Origin: Myxococcales bacterium
Lineage (GTDB): Bacteria; Myxococcota; Polyangia; Nannocystales; Nannocystaceae
DNA: 64,000 nucleotides
Direction: 5' to 3'
Assembly: GCA_016793465.1 (NCBI GenBank)
Contig: JAEUJW010000053.1
Location: 310,001-374,000, forward strand
The notes beneath the pieces are model-generated. The model worked only from the letters and a program-made list of their open reading frames with translations. It was not told where the DNA came from and did no database searches. Shown piece by piece: positions 17,954-25,886 of this stretch (within the stretch, counting starts at the first letter, position 1; every line of letters begins with the position of its first letter). Position numbers and translations under genes: made by a program.

Positions 17954-18355
17954 ATGCTCCGAATCCTCGCAGTCCTCGCCCTCTCGTCCACCGCCCTCGT
18001 CGCCTGCAAGAACAAGGACGGCGCGAACAGCCCCGGGGGCTGCGCGTCCGGCTACGTGATGACCCAGGGCAACGTCTGCGTGATGCAGAACATCGTCGAC
18101 TACAACCAGTGTGTCGAGAGCGCTGCCGCCCGCGAGACGATCAACGTCGGGCTCACGAAGGAGATCCTCGGGCGCCTGCAGCTTCAGTGGGTGGGTCCGG
18201 GGATCGGGCCGACCCCGGAGGCGCGCGCCAAGGCGAAGAAGTTCATCGAGCTCAACCCGGGCTCGTGCCGCGAGCTCGAGGTGGTGTGGGGCTGCTATCA
18301 GGTGGCCAACAAGGTGCAGGAAGACGCGTCGGCGCCGCCGATCTGCGCCAAGTGA
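17954..18355 (+). CDS. Lipoprotein of unknown function
   Basis: 133 residues starting MLRILAVLALSSTALVACKNKDG, a clear lipoprotein signal with lipobox LVAC. The mature part has six cysteines (GCASGY, VCVMQN, QCVES, SCRELE, GCYQV, PICAK) and an amphipathic middle, suggesting a small disulfide-bonded periplasmic or surface domain. No family recognised. There is no Shine-Dalgarno before the ATG; GATAAG lies about 10 nt upstream. Confidence 0.7.
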   Translation: MLRILAVLALSSTALVACKNKDGANSPGGCASGYVMTQGNVCVMQNIVDYNQCVESAAARETINVGLTKEILGRLQLQWVGPGIGPTPEARAKAKKFIELNPGSCRELEVVWGCYQVANKVQEDASAPPICAK

Positions 18356-18434
18356 GCGCGGCTGCTCGTCGCTCCACGGTGCGTCCGCGAGGCCCTGGGG
18401 GTCACGCGGGCGCATCGCGCTTTGGCGGGCTGGC

Positions 18435-19460
18435 TCAGCGGCGGAGCAGGAGGTCGGCGCACAGGCCGAGCAGGAACAAGAGGCCGAACACGCGGTTGTA
18501 GCGGAACGCGTAGGCCACGAGGTAGGTCGGCCAGATGTGGGCGGGGAAGCGTTCGGGGCGGGTCTCGGGGCGCGGGCGCAGGAACACGGGCACGGTCTGG
18601 CGCAGCGCGGGTAGGGCGAACAGCACGACGAGCAGGGGCCAGCCGAGCTGGCCGCGCCACACGAGGCCGAGGGTGAGGAGCATTTGCGCGGCGAGCATGG
18701 CGAGCACGGTCATGCGCGAGGCGGGCTCGCCGAGGATGACGGGCAGGGTGCGGATGCCCTTGGCGCGGTCGGCCTTCAGCTTGTCGGTGTGCTTGCCGAA
18801 CAGCACGGCGGTGGGGCCGAGCGCGTAGGCCAGGGAGATCCAGGTGACGCTCGGGTCGTAGTGGCCGCCGGTGACCACGTAGTAGGTGCCGCCGACCATG
18901 AGCGGGCCCCACACGAGCAGCACGGAGGGCTCGCCGAGGCCGATGAACTTCAGGGGCCAGGTGTAGAAGAGGACGAAGAAGACGCCGGCGGCGAGCAGGC
19001 TGAGGGTGACGCCGCCGGTGTCGAGCACGAGGTAGAGGCCGGCGGCGAGGGCGACGGCGCCGGAGAAGGCGGCGTACCGAATGACCTGACGGACGGTCAG
19101 GAGGCCGTGCTCGAGCGGCTGGGGGCCGTACTGGGCGCGGAAGTAGTTGTCCTTGTCGACGCCCTTCAGGTGGTCGGTGAGGTCGTTGACGAGGTTGTTG
19201 GTGGCGTGGGCAAATACGAGCCCGACGAGGCAGGCGAGGAAGCGCGGCCAGGAGAACAGGTGGTCGCGCACGGCGAGCAGGCCGCCGATGCCGGCGGACA
19301 CGGCGGTCATGACGAACACGGCCGCGCGGGTGGCGAGCAGCCACTTGCTGACGATGTCGAGGGCGTCCCACTCGGCCTTGCTGACCCGCGGGATCACGCG
19401 CAGGGCGCGGAGCCACATGCGGAGTCCGGGGCCGGGAGATCGGTTGGCTCGATCGGTCAT
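18435..19460 (-). CDS. UbiA-family membrane prenyltransferase
   Basis: 341 residues with about eight membrane helices. NNLVNDLTDHLKGVD is the first Asp-rich motif (NDxxD-type) and GKHTDKLKADRAKGIRTLP the second (DxxxD), together binding Mg-prenyl diphosphate. The family attaches prenyl chains to aromatic or lipid acceptors (quinones, hemes, chlorophyll, archaeal-type lipids); the substrate cannot be told here because no quinone gene is adjacent. The ATG at 19460 is followed by a 37-residue basic N-terminus before the first helix. It is divergent from the DP-repeat lipoprotein. Confidence 0.85.
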   Translation of the reverse strand: MTDRANRSPGPGLRMWLRALRVIPRVSKAEWDALDIVSKWLLATRAAVFVMTAVSAGIGGLLAVRDHLFSWPRFLACLVGLVFAHATNNLVNDLTDHLKGVDKDNYFRAQYGPQPLEHGLLTVRQVIRYAAFSGAVALAAGLYLVLDTGGVTLSLLAAGVFFVLFYTWPLKFIGLGEPSVLLVWGPLMVGGTYYVVTGGHYDPSVTWISLAYALGPTAVLFGKHTDKLKADRAKGIRTLPVILGEPASRMTVLAMLAAQMLLTLGLVWRGQLGWPLLVVLFALPALRQTVPVFLRPRPETRPERFPAHIWPTYLVAYAFRYNRVFGLLFLLGLCADLLLRR

Positions 19461-19579
19461 GGCGGGACGCTCGCACAGGGGGCAGTGTCGGGGCAAGCCG
19501 GGGCGCGCCGCGGATCGCGGGCGGGGTGGGGCCGCCGAGACCCGGGCGAACCGGGTTCGGGCGGCGGGCGGACCGCGGG

Positions 19580-19585
19580 TACACT
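19580..19585 (+). promoter_or_regulatory. -10 hexamer TACACT, leaderless-type promoter
   Basis: TACACT ends 7 nt before the ATG at 19593, so the predicted transcript starts at the start codon. There is no Shine-Dalgarno in the gap. Confidence 0.45.
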
Positions 19586-19592
19586 GCGGGGC

Positions 19593-20468
19593 ATGTCGAT
19601 GATCATGCGGCGTTGGAGCGGAGTGTTCGCGGTGGTGGCGCTGTCGGGTTGCGCCGACAAGTATGAGATGGTGACGGCGGCGTTGATGACCGACCCGGAG
19701 ACGACCGGGGTGTCGGACAGCGCCAGCGGGACCGGCACCGGCACGACCGACGCGAGCCCGACCAGCACCGCGCCGACGTCGGGGGACCCGTCGAGCGATC
19801 CGTCGGGGGATCCTTCGAGCGATCCGACCGGCGACCCGACGAGCGACCCGACCGCCGACCCGACCGAGCCGACGACCGGCGCGCCGGTCACCTGCGACAC
19901 CCCGGAGGCGTGCACGGCCGAGGGCGAGGGCGACATCTCGCCGCTGGCGCTGCCGTTCTTCCGCGGGCAGGTGTGCGTCAGCGACAACGTCAAGCCGGGC
20001 GACAAGATCGCCATGAGCTTCTCGACGTGCGCCCACCCGTGCCTCGACGTCGGCGGGTTCAAGTACAAGTGGACGACGCGCAACTCGGGCGACGGGTTCG
20101 AGGTGGCGGTGGTGTTCTATCACCCGGGGACGGCGGGCACGGCGTGCCCGCCGGACGTGTTCGGCGAGTTCCCGGCCGAGGCGTGCGTGTACGGCGGACC
20201 GATCGCGGTGTCGGTCGGGCCGCTGAACGCCGGCGACACGGCGTGGGAGGGGCCGGCGAGCCTGGTGGTGCCGTTCTTCACCAACGAGGAGGCGGCCAGC
20301 TACGACGCGGGCATGGACGACGGCGCGACGGTGTGGGCGAACGTCGGGATGCACATGCAGGCGAGCGACCGCACGTTCGCGCTGACGCTCGACGCGGGCA
20401 ACGAGGCGGCGCCGGGCGAGTGCGGCGAGGGCGTGGCCGGGTGCACGTGCCGGGCGATCGGGCTGTGA
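19593..20468 (+). CDS. Lipoprotein with Asp-Pro-Ser/Thr repeat tether
   Basis: 291 residues. MSMIMRRWSGVFAVVALSGC is a lipoprotein signal. Residues ~45-100 are a low-complexity tether with DPSSDPSGDP-type repeats. The C-terminal ~185 residues contain cysteines spaced for disulfides (CVSDN, CAHPCLD, CPPDVF, CVYGG, CGEGVAGCTC) and beta-strand-like segments, probably a folded extracellular domain of unknown role. The stop is 6 bp from the convergent SDR gene. Confidence 0.72.
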   Translation: MSMIMRRWSGVFAVVALSGCADKYEMVTAALMTDPETTGVSDSASGTGTGTTDASPTSTAPTSGDPSSDPSGDPSSDPTGDPTSDPTADPTEPTTGAPVTCDTPEACTAEGEGDISPLALPFFRGQVCVSDNVKPGDKIAMSFSTCAHPCLDVGGFKYKWTTRNSGDGFEVAVVFYHPGTAGTACPPDVFGEFPAEACVYGGPIAVSVGPLNAGDTAWEGPASLVVPFFTNEEAASYDAGMDDGATVWANVGMHMQASDRTFALTLDAGNEAAPGECGEGVAGCTCRAIGL

Positions 20469-20474
20469 TGCGGG

Positions 20475-21254
20475 CTACCAGGCGTTGACGGTGGTGACGC
20501 CGCCGTCGACGACGAGGGTCTGGCCGGTGATGAAGGCGGCTGCCTCGCAGGCCAGGAAGGCCGCGACGCCGCCGATGTCGTCGGGGGCGCCGATGCGGCC
20601 GAGCGGGGTGAGCTGCTGCATGCGCGCGAGCAGGGCCTCGTTCTCCCACAGGGCCCTGGCGAAGTCGGTTTTAATTAAACCGGGGGCGATGGCGTTGACG
20701 CGGATGTTGTGGGGGCCGAGCTCGACGCAGAGGTTGCGGACGAGCTGCATGTCGGCGGCCTTGGACATGTTGTAGGCGCCGATCCAGGCGTCGCCGCGCA
20801 GGCCGCCGATGCTCGAGACGACGAGCATGCTGCCGCTCTTGCGGGCGATCATGCCGGGGGCGACGCGGCGGGCCAGCCAGAGGTTGGCGAGCACGTTGTT
20901 ATTGAAGATCTTGTGGAAGGCGTCGTCGGGCAGCTCGGTGAGCGGGCCGAAGTAGGGGTTGCTGGCGGCGTTGCACACGAGGGTGTCGACGCGGCCCCAC
21001 ACGCGCAGGGTCTCGTCGACGAGGTGGTCGACCTGGGCGCGGTCGGAGATGTTGCAGGGGACGACGAGGGCCTGGCCGCCGGCGGCGGTGATGGCCTCGG
21101 CGACGGCGTCGCAGGCGGCCTTCTTGCGGCTGGAGACGACCACGCGGGCGCCGGCGCGGGCCATGTGCTCGGCGATCGAGCGGCCGATGCCGCGGCTGGA
21201 TCCGGTGACGATGGCGACTTTGCCGGTGAGGTCGACGATGGGGGCGCCGGGCAT
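20475..21254 (-). CDS. Short-chain dehydrogenase/reductase
   Basis: 259 residues, the usual classical SDR length. Cofactor motif TGSSRGIG near residue 17, then NAAS in place of NNAG, catalytic Ser in VVSSIGG and YNMSK (YxxxK). The C-terminal FITGQTLVVDGG is typical of FabG-like/DHRS4-like oxidoreductases using NAD(P)H. The substrate is unknown. CATCCT lies 10 nt before the ATG. An 11-base A/T run at 20669-20679 encodes LIK with TTA-ATT-AAA. Confidence 0.9.
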   Translation of the reverse strand: MPGAPIVDLTGKVAIVTGSSRGIGRSIAEHMARAGARVVVSSRKKAACDAVAEAITAAGGQALVVPCNISDRAQVDHLVDETLRVWGRVDTLVCNAASNPYFGPLTELPDDAFHKIFNNNVLANLWLARRVAPGMIARKSGSMLVVSSIGGLRGDAWIGAYNMSKAADMQLVRNLCVELGPHNIRVNAIAPGLIKTDFARALWENEALLARMQQLTPLGRIGAPDDIGGVAAFLACEAAAFITGQTLVVDGGVTTVNAW

Positions 21255-21338
21255 GGAGGTCGGCAGGATGCCCCGCGCCGGCGCGCGCGGGCAAGCCCGT
21301 CGCCTGCAGGGGGTGGTGCCGGCGCGGGCACGCGGGGT

Positions 21339-21344
21339 TACAGT
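21339..21344 (+). promoter_or_regulatory. -10 hexamer TACAGT, leaderless-type promoter
   Basis: TACAGT ends 6 nt before GTG 21351 and 12 nt before ATG 21357. By the window's common spacing it favours the GTG as the leaderless start. Confidence 0.4.
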
Positions 21345-21350
21345 GGGCGG

Positions 21351-22142
21351 GTGACGATGCACGCGCAGGGCCGGTCGTGGGTGACGGTGCATGGGCAACG
21401 TCTGGAGACCGAGTGGATCGGGCCGGGGCCGCGGGAGGCGCCGACGCTGGTGCTGCTGCACGAGGGGCTCGGGTGCGTGGCGATGTGGCGCGAGTTCCCG
21501 GCGAGGCTGGCGGCGGCGTGCGGGTGCGGGGCGCTGGTTTTCAGCAGGGCGGGCTACGGCGGGTCGGATCCGGTGCGGCTGCCGCGGCCGCTGGATTATA
21601 TGGAGCGCGAGGGGCGGGAGGTGCTGCCGGCGCTGCTCGAGGCGATGGGGGTGCGGACGAATGTGCTGGTCGGGCACTCGGACGGGGCCTCGATCGCGCT
21701 GGTGGCGGCGGGCTCGGGGGTGGCGACGGCGGGGGTGATCGCCGAGGCGCCGCACGTGTTCTGCGAGGACGTGTCGGTGACCAGCGTGGCCGCGGCGAAG
21801 GACGCGTTCATGGCCGGCGACCTGCGCGTGCGGCTCGGGCGTTATCACGGGGCGAACGTCGACGGGGCGTTCTGGGGCTGGGCCGGGGCGTGGAGCGACC
21901 CGGGCTTTCGCGCGTGGCATATCGAAGATGTGTTGCCGCGGGTCTCGGCGCCGGTGCTGGTGGTGCAGGGGGAGGACGACGCGTACGGGACGATGCGGCA
22001 GGCCCTGGCGATCGAGCGGGGGTGCGCGGGGCTGGTGCGGAGGTGCGTGCTGCCGGGGGTCGGGCACTCGCCGCACCGTGAGCGCGAGGATGAAGTGCTG
22101 GCGGCGATGGCGGGGTTCGTGCGCGAGCTGCTCGGGCGTTGA
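21351..22142 (+). CDS. Alpha/beta-fold hydrolase
   Basis: 263 residues. HEGLGCVAMW forms the oxyanion region, GHSDGAS the nucleophile elbow with catalytic Ser, GEDDAYGT the acid, and GHSPHRE the His. Length and order match small single-domain esterase/hydrolases (MhpC/BphD-like). It is divergent from the SDR gene 96 bp away, which may indicate a shared pathway. The start is GTG 21351 (placed correctly after a -10) or ATG 21357. Confidence 0.85.
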   Translation: MTMHAQGRSWVTVHGQRLETEWIGPGPREAPTLVLLHEGLGCVAMWREFPARLAAACGCGALVFSRAGYGGSDPVRLPRPLDYMEREGREVLPALLEAMGVRTNVLVGHSDGASIALVAAGSGVATAGVIAEAPHVFCEDVSVTSVAAAKDAFMAGDLRVRLGRYHGANVDGAFWGWAGAWSDPGFRAWHIEDVLPRVSAPVLVVQGEDDAYGTMRQALAIERGCAGLVRRCVLPGVGHSPHREREDEVLAAMAGFVRELLGR

Positions 22143-22239
22143 TCGTGGCCCGACGCGGGCGGTGCTGGTGCGGGTGGTCGGTGCCGGGTTCGCGCTGGGC
22201 GTGCGGCGAGCTCGCGTTGTGTGAGTGACGAGACGGGCG

Positions 22240-22273
22240 AACGCGGCAGGCGACGGAGGTCGGCTGCCGCGTT
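22240..22273. terminator. Hairpin terminator between convergent genes
   Basis: AACGCGGCAG (22240-22249) pairs perfectly with CTGCCGCGTT (22264-22273), a 10-bp stem with a 14-nt loop followed by TGGCTTT on the + strand. It lies between the convergent hydrolase and MepA-like genes, where a bidirectional terminator is expected. Confidence 0.6.
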
Positions 22274-22288
22274 TGGCTTTCACTTCAC

Positions 22289-23323
22289 TCAGCCGCGGGA
22301 GCGGCAGCGGCGGTTGCCGGGCTCGCAGCGGAAGCGGACGTGCATGTGGTCGTGGTGGCCGCGCCAGTGCTGGAGGACGGCGGTGTTGCTGCCGGGGCTG
22401 CGCGGGTATTCGAAGATCGCGGTGAGCTCGGCGGGGGACAGCTCCTTGGCGGCTTCCTTGTGCAGCATCTTCTGGAGCTTGCGGCTGATGTAGATGCTCT
22501 GGACCTGGCCGGAGGCGAGGATCTCCTTGATGAGCACCCAGTTCTTCTCGGCGTCGAAGTTGCGCTCGTTCATGTAGCGCCAGCGGTCGTCGTCGTTGTC
22601 CTCGCCCTTGAAGATGTAGCCGATGTCGACGTCGCGGCCGGAGCGGTGGGAGGCGTGGGGCGCCACGCGGCCGCCGGTGCGCTTGGCGAGCTCGCCGATG
22701 CGGATCTTGGGGCTGTCGGGGTAGCGCTCGCCGTAGGCCTCGAAGGCGTCGACGAGGGCGGCGACGGTGGTGTGGGTGCCCCAGGCCCGGCGCCGCATGG
22801 GGCGAAGGCGCCAGGAGTCGCCCTCGGGCAGCGGCATGCCGTTGCGCAGCTTGCCGCGGTTGGGCGAGCCGATCGACTGCGGCGGGTGGTCGGGGTCGTA
22901 CTTGTAGACGAGCAGCCTGGTGCCGGCGGGGAGCGGGCTCTCGAGGTCGACGCCCGCGTTGAGGGCGGCGAGGGTGCCGAAGCCGACGCCCCAGTCGGAG
23001 GCGAGCTGACCGGCGGTCCGGGTCTCACGGGCGGTCCACCAGACCTCGCCGAAGCGCGAGGGGTCGGCCTGCGGCGGATTCACGGTGAGCTGCGGGGCTG
23101 CCGACGGAGCGTCGGGCACGACGTGCTCGCTGAGGCTCGGCAGGGGCGCCGGGACGGCGACCGAGGTGTCGACGAGCAGGCGCAGCGGGGCGGGCGGGCG
23201 GTCGCCCTCGTCGCTGGTGCAGGCAGCGAGGCCGATCATGGCGGCCAGGGCGAGACGTGCACGGCGGTTCGCGGAACGCTGTGGGGTCGTCGATTCACGC
23301 TCGGAGGTTGCGGTGTGATGCAT
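22289..23323 (-). CDS. MepA-like penicillin-insensitive murein endopeptidase lipoprotein with LysM-like segment
   Basis: 344 residues. A basic N-terminus leads to a hydrophobic stretch ending MIGLAAC, a lipobox. Residues ~95-145 (WWTARETRTAGQLASDWGV...LNAG) look like a LysM peptidoglycan-binding module. The catalytic part has SHRSGRDVDIGY (zinc His and Asp) and GHHDHMHVRFRC (HxH), the LAS-metallopeptidase pattern of MepA (M74), which cleaves D-Ala-mDAP cross-links in murein. AGGTGAAG precedes the ATG. Its likely role is wall remodelling in the periplasm. Confidence 0.87.
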   Translation of the reverse strand: MHHTATSERESTTPQRSANRRARLALAAMIGLAACTSDEGDRPPAPLRLLVDTSVAVPAPLPSLSEHVVPDAPSAAPQLTVNPPQADPSRFGEVWWTARETRTAGQLASDWGVGFGTLAALNAGVDLESPLPAGTRLLVYKYDPDHPPQSIGSPNRGKLRNGMPLPEGDSWRLRPMRRRAWGTHTTVAALVDAFEAYGERYPDSPKIRIGELAKRTGGRVAPHASHRSGRDVDIGYIFKGEDNDDDRWRYMNERNFDAEKNWVLIKEILASGQVQSIYISRKLQKMLHKEAAKELSPAELTAIFEYPRSPGSNTAVLQHWRGHHDHMHVRFRCEPGNRRCRSRG

Positions 23324-23658
23324 GCTTCACCTGTTTGGTCTGCGACAAAAGGCGCGATGTTCGCACTACGCTGGAGGATCGCAGCGTAAAAGCCGGGCCC
23401 GGGGCGGCGCAACCCCTGGAACCCGCCGAGTTGCAAATTTTTGGCGAACGCAAAGACTCGGCCCGGGGGCAGGCGGCCACGACGCCGACGACGACTTTGC
23501 GGAGGGACATCGTTTTCCCCCGCGAAAACCCGCGACGGCGCAAGCAACAACGCCGGCAGACAATGCCGGCGGTGTGGGCGCATGGAGGGGTCTGAAGGCC
23601 CCGGTAGAGAATCACACACGGCGATGCGGACGCCGGGATCGGCCCGTCTTCGGGCGCG
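23324..23658. other. Intergenic region without a convincing gene
   Basis: 335 bp between two minus-strand genes. Several small frames exist, including a minus-strand one starting MSLRKVVVGVVAAC near 23510 after a GGGGGA, but codon use and composition do not support them. It carries the 23551 hairpin and an 8-base A/T run near 23428. Confidence 0.45.
23551..23571 (-). terminator. Perfect hairpin downstream of the SulP gene
   Basis: CGCCGGCA-GACAA-TGCCGGCG is a perfect 8-bp stem with a 5-nt loop, about 90 bp past the SulP stop on the minus strand and followed there by TTGTTGCTT. It could be an intrinsic-type terminator, though the U-run is weak. Confidence 0.45.
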
Positions 23659-25284
23659 TCACGCGGCGAGCTTACGGCCGGCGAACTTGTGGTTCGACAG
23701 GGCCGTGTGGCGCTCGAGGCCCTCGACGGTGAGGCGACGGCCCTCGCGGGCGAGGTCCTCGGTGAGCTCGTGCATGGACTCCATCACGTTGGCGTCGACG
23801 AGCTCGCAGCGCGAGAAGTCGACGACGACGTGGCCGGGGGCGGGCACGGCGAGGACGCGGCGCTTCAGGCTGATGTAGTTGCTGAAGACGGCCGCCTTGT
23901 GGACGGTGACGCGGGTGGTGTCGGGGCCGTCGGCGGTGGTCGTGGCCTCGACCCAGAACAGGCGGGTGACCGGGGCGCGGTGGAGCACGTTGACCACCAG
24001 CTCGGCGAGCACGCCGCAGACGATGCCCCACAGCAGGTCCTTGCCGATCGTGACGGCGATCGTCACGAGGAACACGAACAGCTGCTCCTTGCCGATCTGG
24101 CCCATGTGGCGGAACTCCTTCCACGAGGCCAGGCGCAGGCCGGTGAACACGAGCATGGCGCCGAGGGCCGCGCGCGGGATGTAGGCGATGGCCCAGGGGA
24201 TCGCGGCGATGACGACGAGCAGGAAGATGCCGTGCCAGAAGTTGGCCCAGCGGGTCTTGCCGCCGTTGTTGACGTTGGCGGACGAGCGCACGATCTCCGA
24301 GATCATGGGCAGGCCGCCGATCATGCCGGCCGCGGCGTTGCCGACCCCGACCGCGAGCAGGTCCTTGTTGAAGTTGCTCTTGCGCCTGAAGGGGTCGAGC
24401 GTGTCGATGGCCTTGGCGCTGGCGATCGACTCGATGCTGCCGACGAGCGCGAACAGGGTGATGTACTGGATCGAGACCGGGTGGGTCAGGTAGCCGAAGT
24501 CGGGCAGCGTGATCGCGTCGAGCATGGTGCCCTGGAGCTGGACCACGTGGGTCCTGGGCACGATCAGGTACTCGTGGCCGGCGAAGGTGTAGGCGTGCTC
24601 GCCGGTCAGGCCGAAGTAGAAGCCGAGCGGGATCGAGACCAGCAGGACCAGCAGCGGGCCGGGGATCCTGCGGGCCAGCGGGTGCCTGACCCGCGGCATG
24701 AGGAACAGCAGCGCCAGCGAGACCAGGCCGATCAGCGTGATCGCGGGGTTCAAGTGCAGGACGTTGTCGGGGATCTCGAGCAGGCGCTGCACGGCGTCGG
24801 CGCCCCTGGTGGCGGTCACGCCGAACACCGACTGGATCTGCGTCGAGATGATGAGGACGCCGATCGAGGCCAACATGCCGTGCACGGCGGCGTTGGGGAA
24901 GAAGTCCGCCATGACGCCGGCGCGGATCAGGCCGAGCACGACCTGGATCAGGCCGACGACCACGACGACGGCGAGGGCGCACTGGTAGTAGACGGCGGCG
25001 GTCTCGGGCGCGGCCTTGAAGGCCTCGATGCAGCCGATCGCGATCGGGATGAGGCCGGCGGCCGGGCCCTTGATGGCCATGCGGCAGCCCTGGAAGGTGC
25101 CGACGATCACGCCGCCGACGATCGCCGTGAACAGGCCGCCGAGCGGGGGGAAGCCGCTGGCCAGCGAGATGCCGATGCACAGCGGCAGGGCGATGAGGAA
25201 GACGAGGAACCCCGACAGGAAGTCGGCCCGGAAGTGCTCCTGGAAGCCGGCCAGGCCGTCCCTGGGTGCGTTGGTGGAATTCAT
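23659..25284 (-). CDS. SulP-family anion transporter with STAS domain
   Basis: 541 residues. About 10-14 membrane helices, with GPAAGLIPIAIG and the SIESIASAKAIDTL / GLPMISEIVRSSANVNNGGKT segments of SulP/SLC26 permeases, then a C-terminal STAS domain (VVVDFSRCELVDANVMESMHEL). The family moves sulfate, bicarbonate or other anions across the inner membrane, often with Na+ or H+. No sulfate-assimilation or carbonic anhydrase gene is adjacent, so the substrate stays open. A small exported-protein gene lies 45 bp upstream on the same strand and may share its promoter. Confidence 0.9.
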   Translation of the reverse strand: MNSTNAPRDGLAGFQEHFRADFLSGFLVFLIALPLCIGISLASGFPPLGGLFTAIVGGVIVGTFQGCRMAIKGPAAGLIPIAIGCIEAFKAAPETAAVYYQCALAVVVVVGLIQVVLGLIRAGVMADFFPNAAVHGMLASIGVLIISTQIQSVFGVTATRGADAVQRLLEIPDNVLHLNPAITLIGLVSLALLFLMPRVRHPLARRIPGPLLVLLVSIPLGFYFGLTGEHAYTFAGHEYLIVPRTHVVQLQGTMLDAITLPDFGYLTHPVSIQYITLFALVGSIESIASAKAIDTLDPFRRKSNFNKDLLAVGVGNAAAGMIGGLPMISEIVRSSANVNNGGKTRWANFWHGIFLLVVIAAIPWAIAYIPRAALGAMLVFTGLRLASWKEFRHMGQIGKEQLFVFLVTIAVTIGKDLLWGIVCGVLAELVVNVLHRAPVTRLFWVEATTTADGPDTTRVTVHKAAVFSNYISLKRRVLAVPAPGHVVVDFSRCELVDANVMESMHELTEDLAREGRRLTVEGLERHTALSNHKFAGRKLAA

Positions 25285-25329
25285 GATCGTGCTCTCAGGA
25301 AACAGGGCGGACAGATACCGAGGGTGCCG

Positions 25330-25671
25330 TCAGACCTGGCCCGGAGGGCCACGAGAGCTCCGCGGTCGGCCGGCGGCCGCGGGCGGATCGAGCGGGGGTC
25401 CGCGGATCTCGACGATACGCCGCGGGGCCGGGGAGACGAAGATGTCTCGGGCGAGGCCGCAGGCGGCGGGGTCGGGTCCGGGCGGGAGGCGCTCGCCAAG
25501 GGCGCGCTCCGCCGTCAGGGCGGGGCCGGGCGCGGGGCGGTCGATGTTCGTGCAACGAGCGGGCTCGGGGTCGGCGGGCGCGAGGTCGGGGCGGACCGCG
25601 CCGAGCAGGCACACGCCGGCCGCGACCAGCACGACGCGCAGGAGCGCGGCTACGCGGCTCGGCCAGTCCAT
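25330..25671 (-). CDS. Small probable exported protein upstream of SulP
   Basis: 113 residues. MDWPSRVAALLRVVLVAAGVCLLG looks like a signal peptide or anchor; the rest is Pro/Arg-rich with two cysteines (PARCTNID, AACGLA). Evidence for a gene is mainly context: a strong promoter (TTGAAT-16 bp-TATACT, 25681-25708) fires about at the ATG at 25671, and SulP follows on the same strand. Composition alone would not prove it. Function unknown. Confidence 0.5.
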   Translation of the reverse strand: MDWPSRVAALLRVVLVAAGVCLLGAVRPDLAPADPEPARCTNIDRPAPGPALTAERALGERLPPGPDPAACGLARDIFVSPAPRRIVEIRGPPLDPPAAAGRPRSSRGPPGQV

Positions 25672-25680
25672 CGGGCGGCG

Positions 25681-25708
25681 AGTATAAAACTGCCGAATAT
25701 CGATTCAA
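25681..25708 (-). promoter_or_regulatory. Sigma-70-type promoter TTGAAT-16-TATACT
   Basis: On the minus strand, -35 TTGAAT (25703-25708) and -10 TATACT (25681-25686) are separated by 16 bp. This is the best consensus promoter in the window and lies in unusually A/T-rich DNA. The -10 ends 9 nt before ATG 25671, predicting a near-leaderless mRNA for the small exported protein and SulP. Confidence 0.6.
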
Positions 25709-25838
25709 GCAAAAGTTGGCGTGCTTTAATCGGGGCTTACGTGGCGGCAGGGGCCGGGCGTGGCCGCGGATCGCGATCCGAGGGGCGCGGACGGTCGCGG
25801 AGCATCCTCGCGGCGGGGGATCTTGGGGCGCCGGGCTG

Positions 25839-25886
25839 GCGGATGTGCAGCTCGTCGCCGGGGTCGACCTGGGCGGCGTGACCGGC
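25839..25886. repeat. Partial duplicate of the xseA 3' coding end, beyond its stop
   Basis: About 45 bp from 25839 nearly repeat the sequence starting at 25936 inside xseA (the codons for VEPGDELHIRLHRG), 97 bp away in the same orientation. The copy lies past the xseA stop codon and is untranslated, so it looks like a local tandem duplication. Confidence 0.7.

Noticed and set aside
14243..18415. Upstream in-frame extension of the HD-GYP kinase to over 2000 codons
   Set aside because: The extension is Arg/Pro/His-rich shadow coding of the PilZ fusion gene; the kinase starts at the ATG overlapping that gene's stop.
23295..23619. Small genes in the gap between SulP and the MepA-like gene
   Set aside because: Composition and codon position bias do not distinguish any frame; only a weak Shine-Dalgarno supports one.
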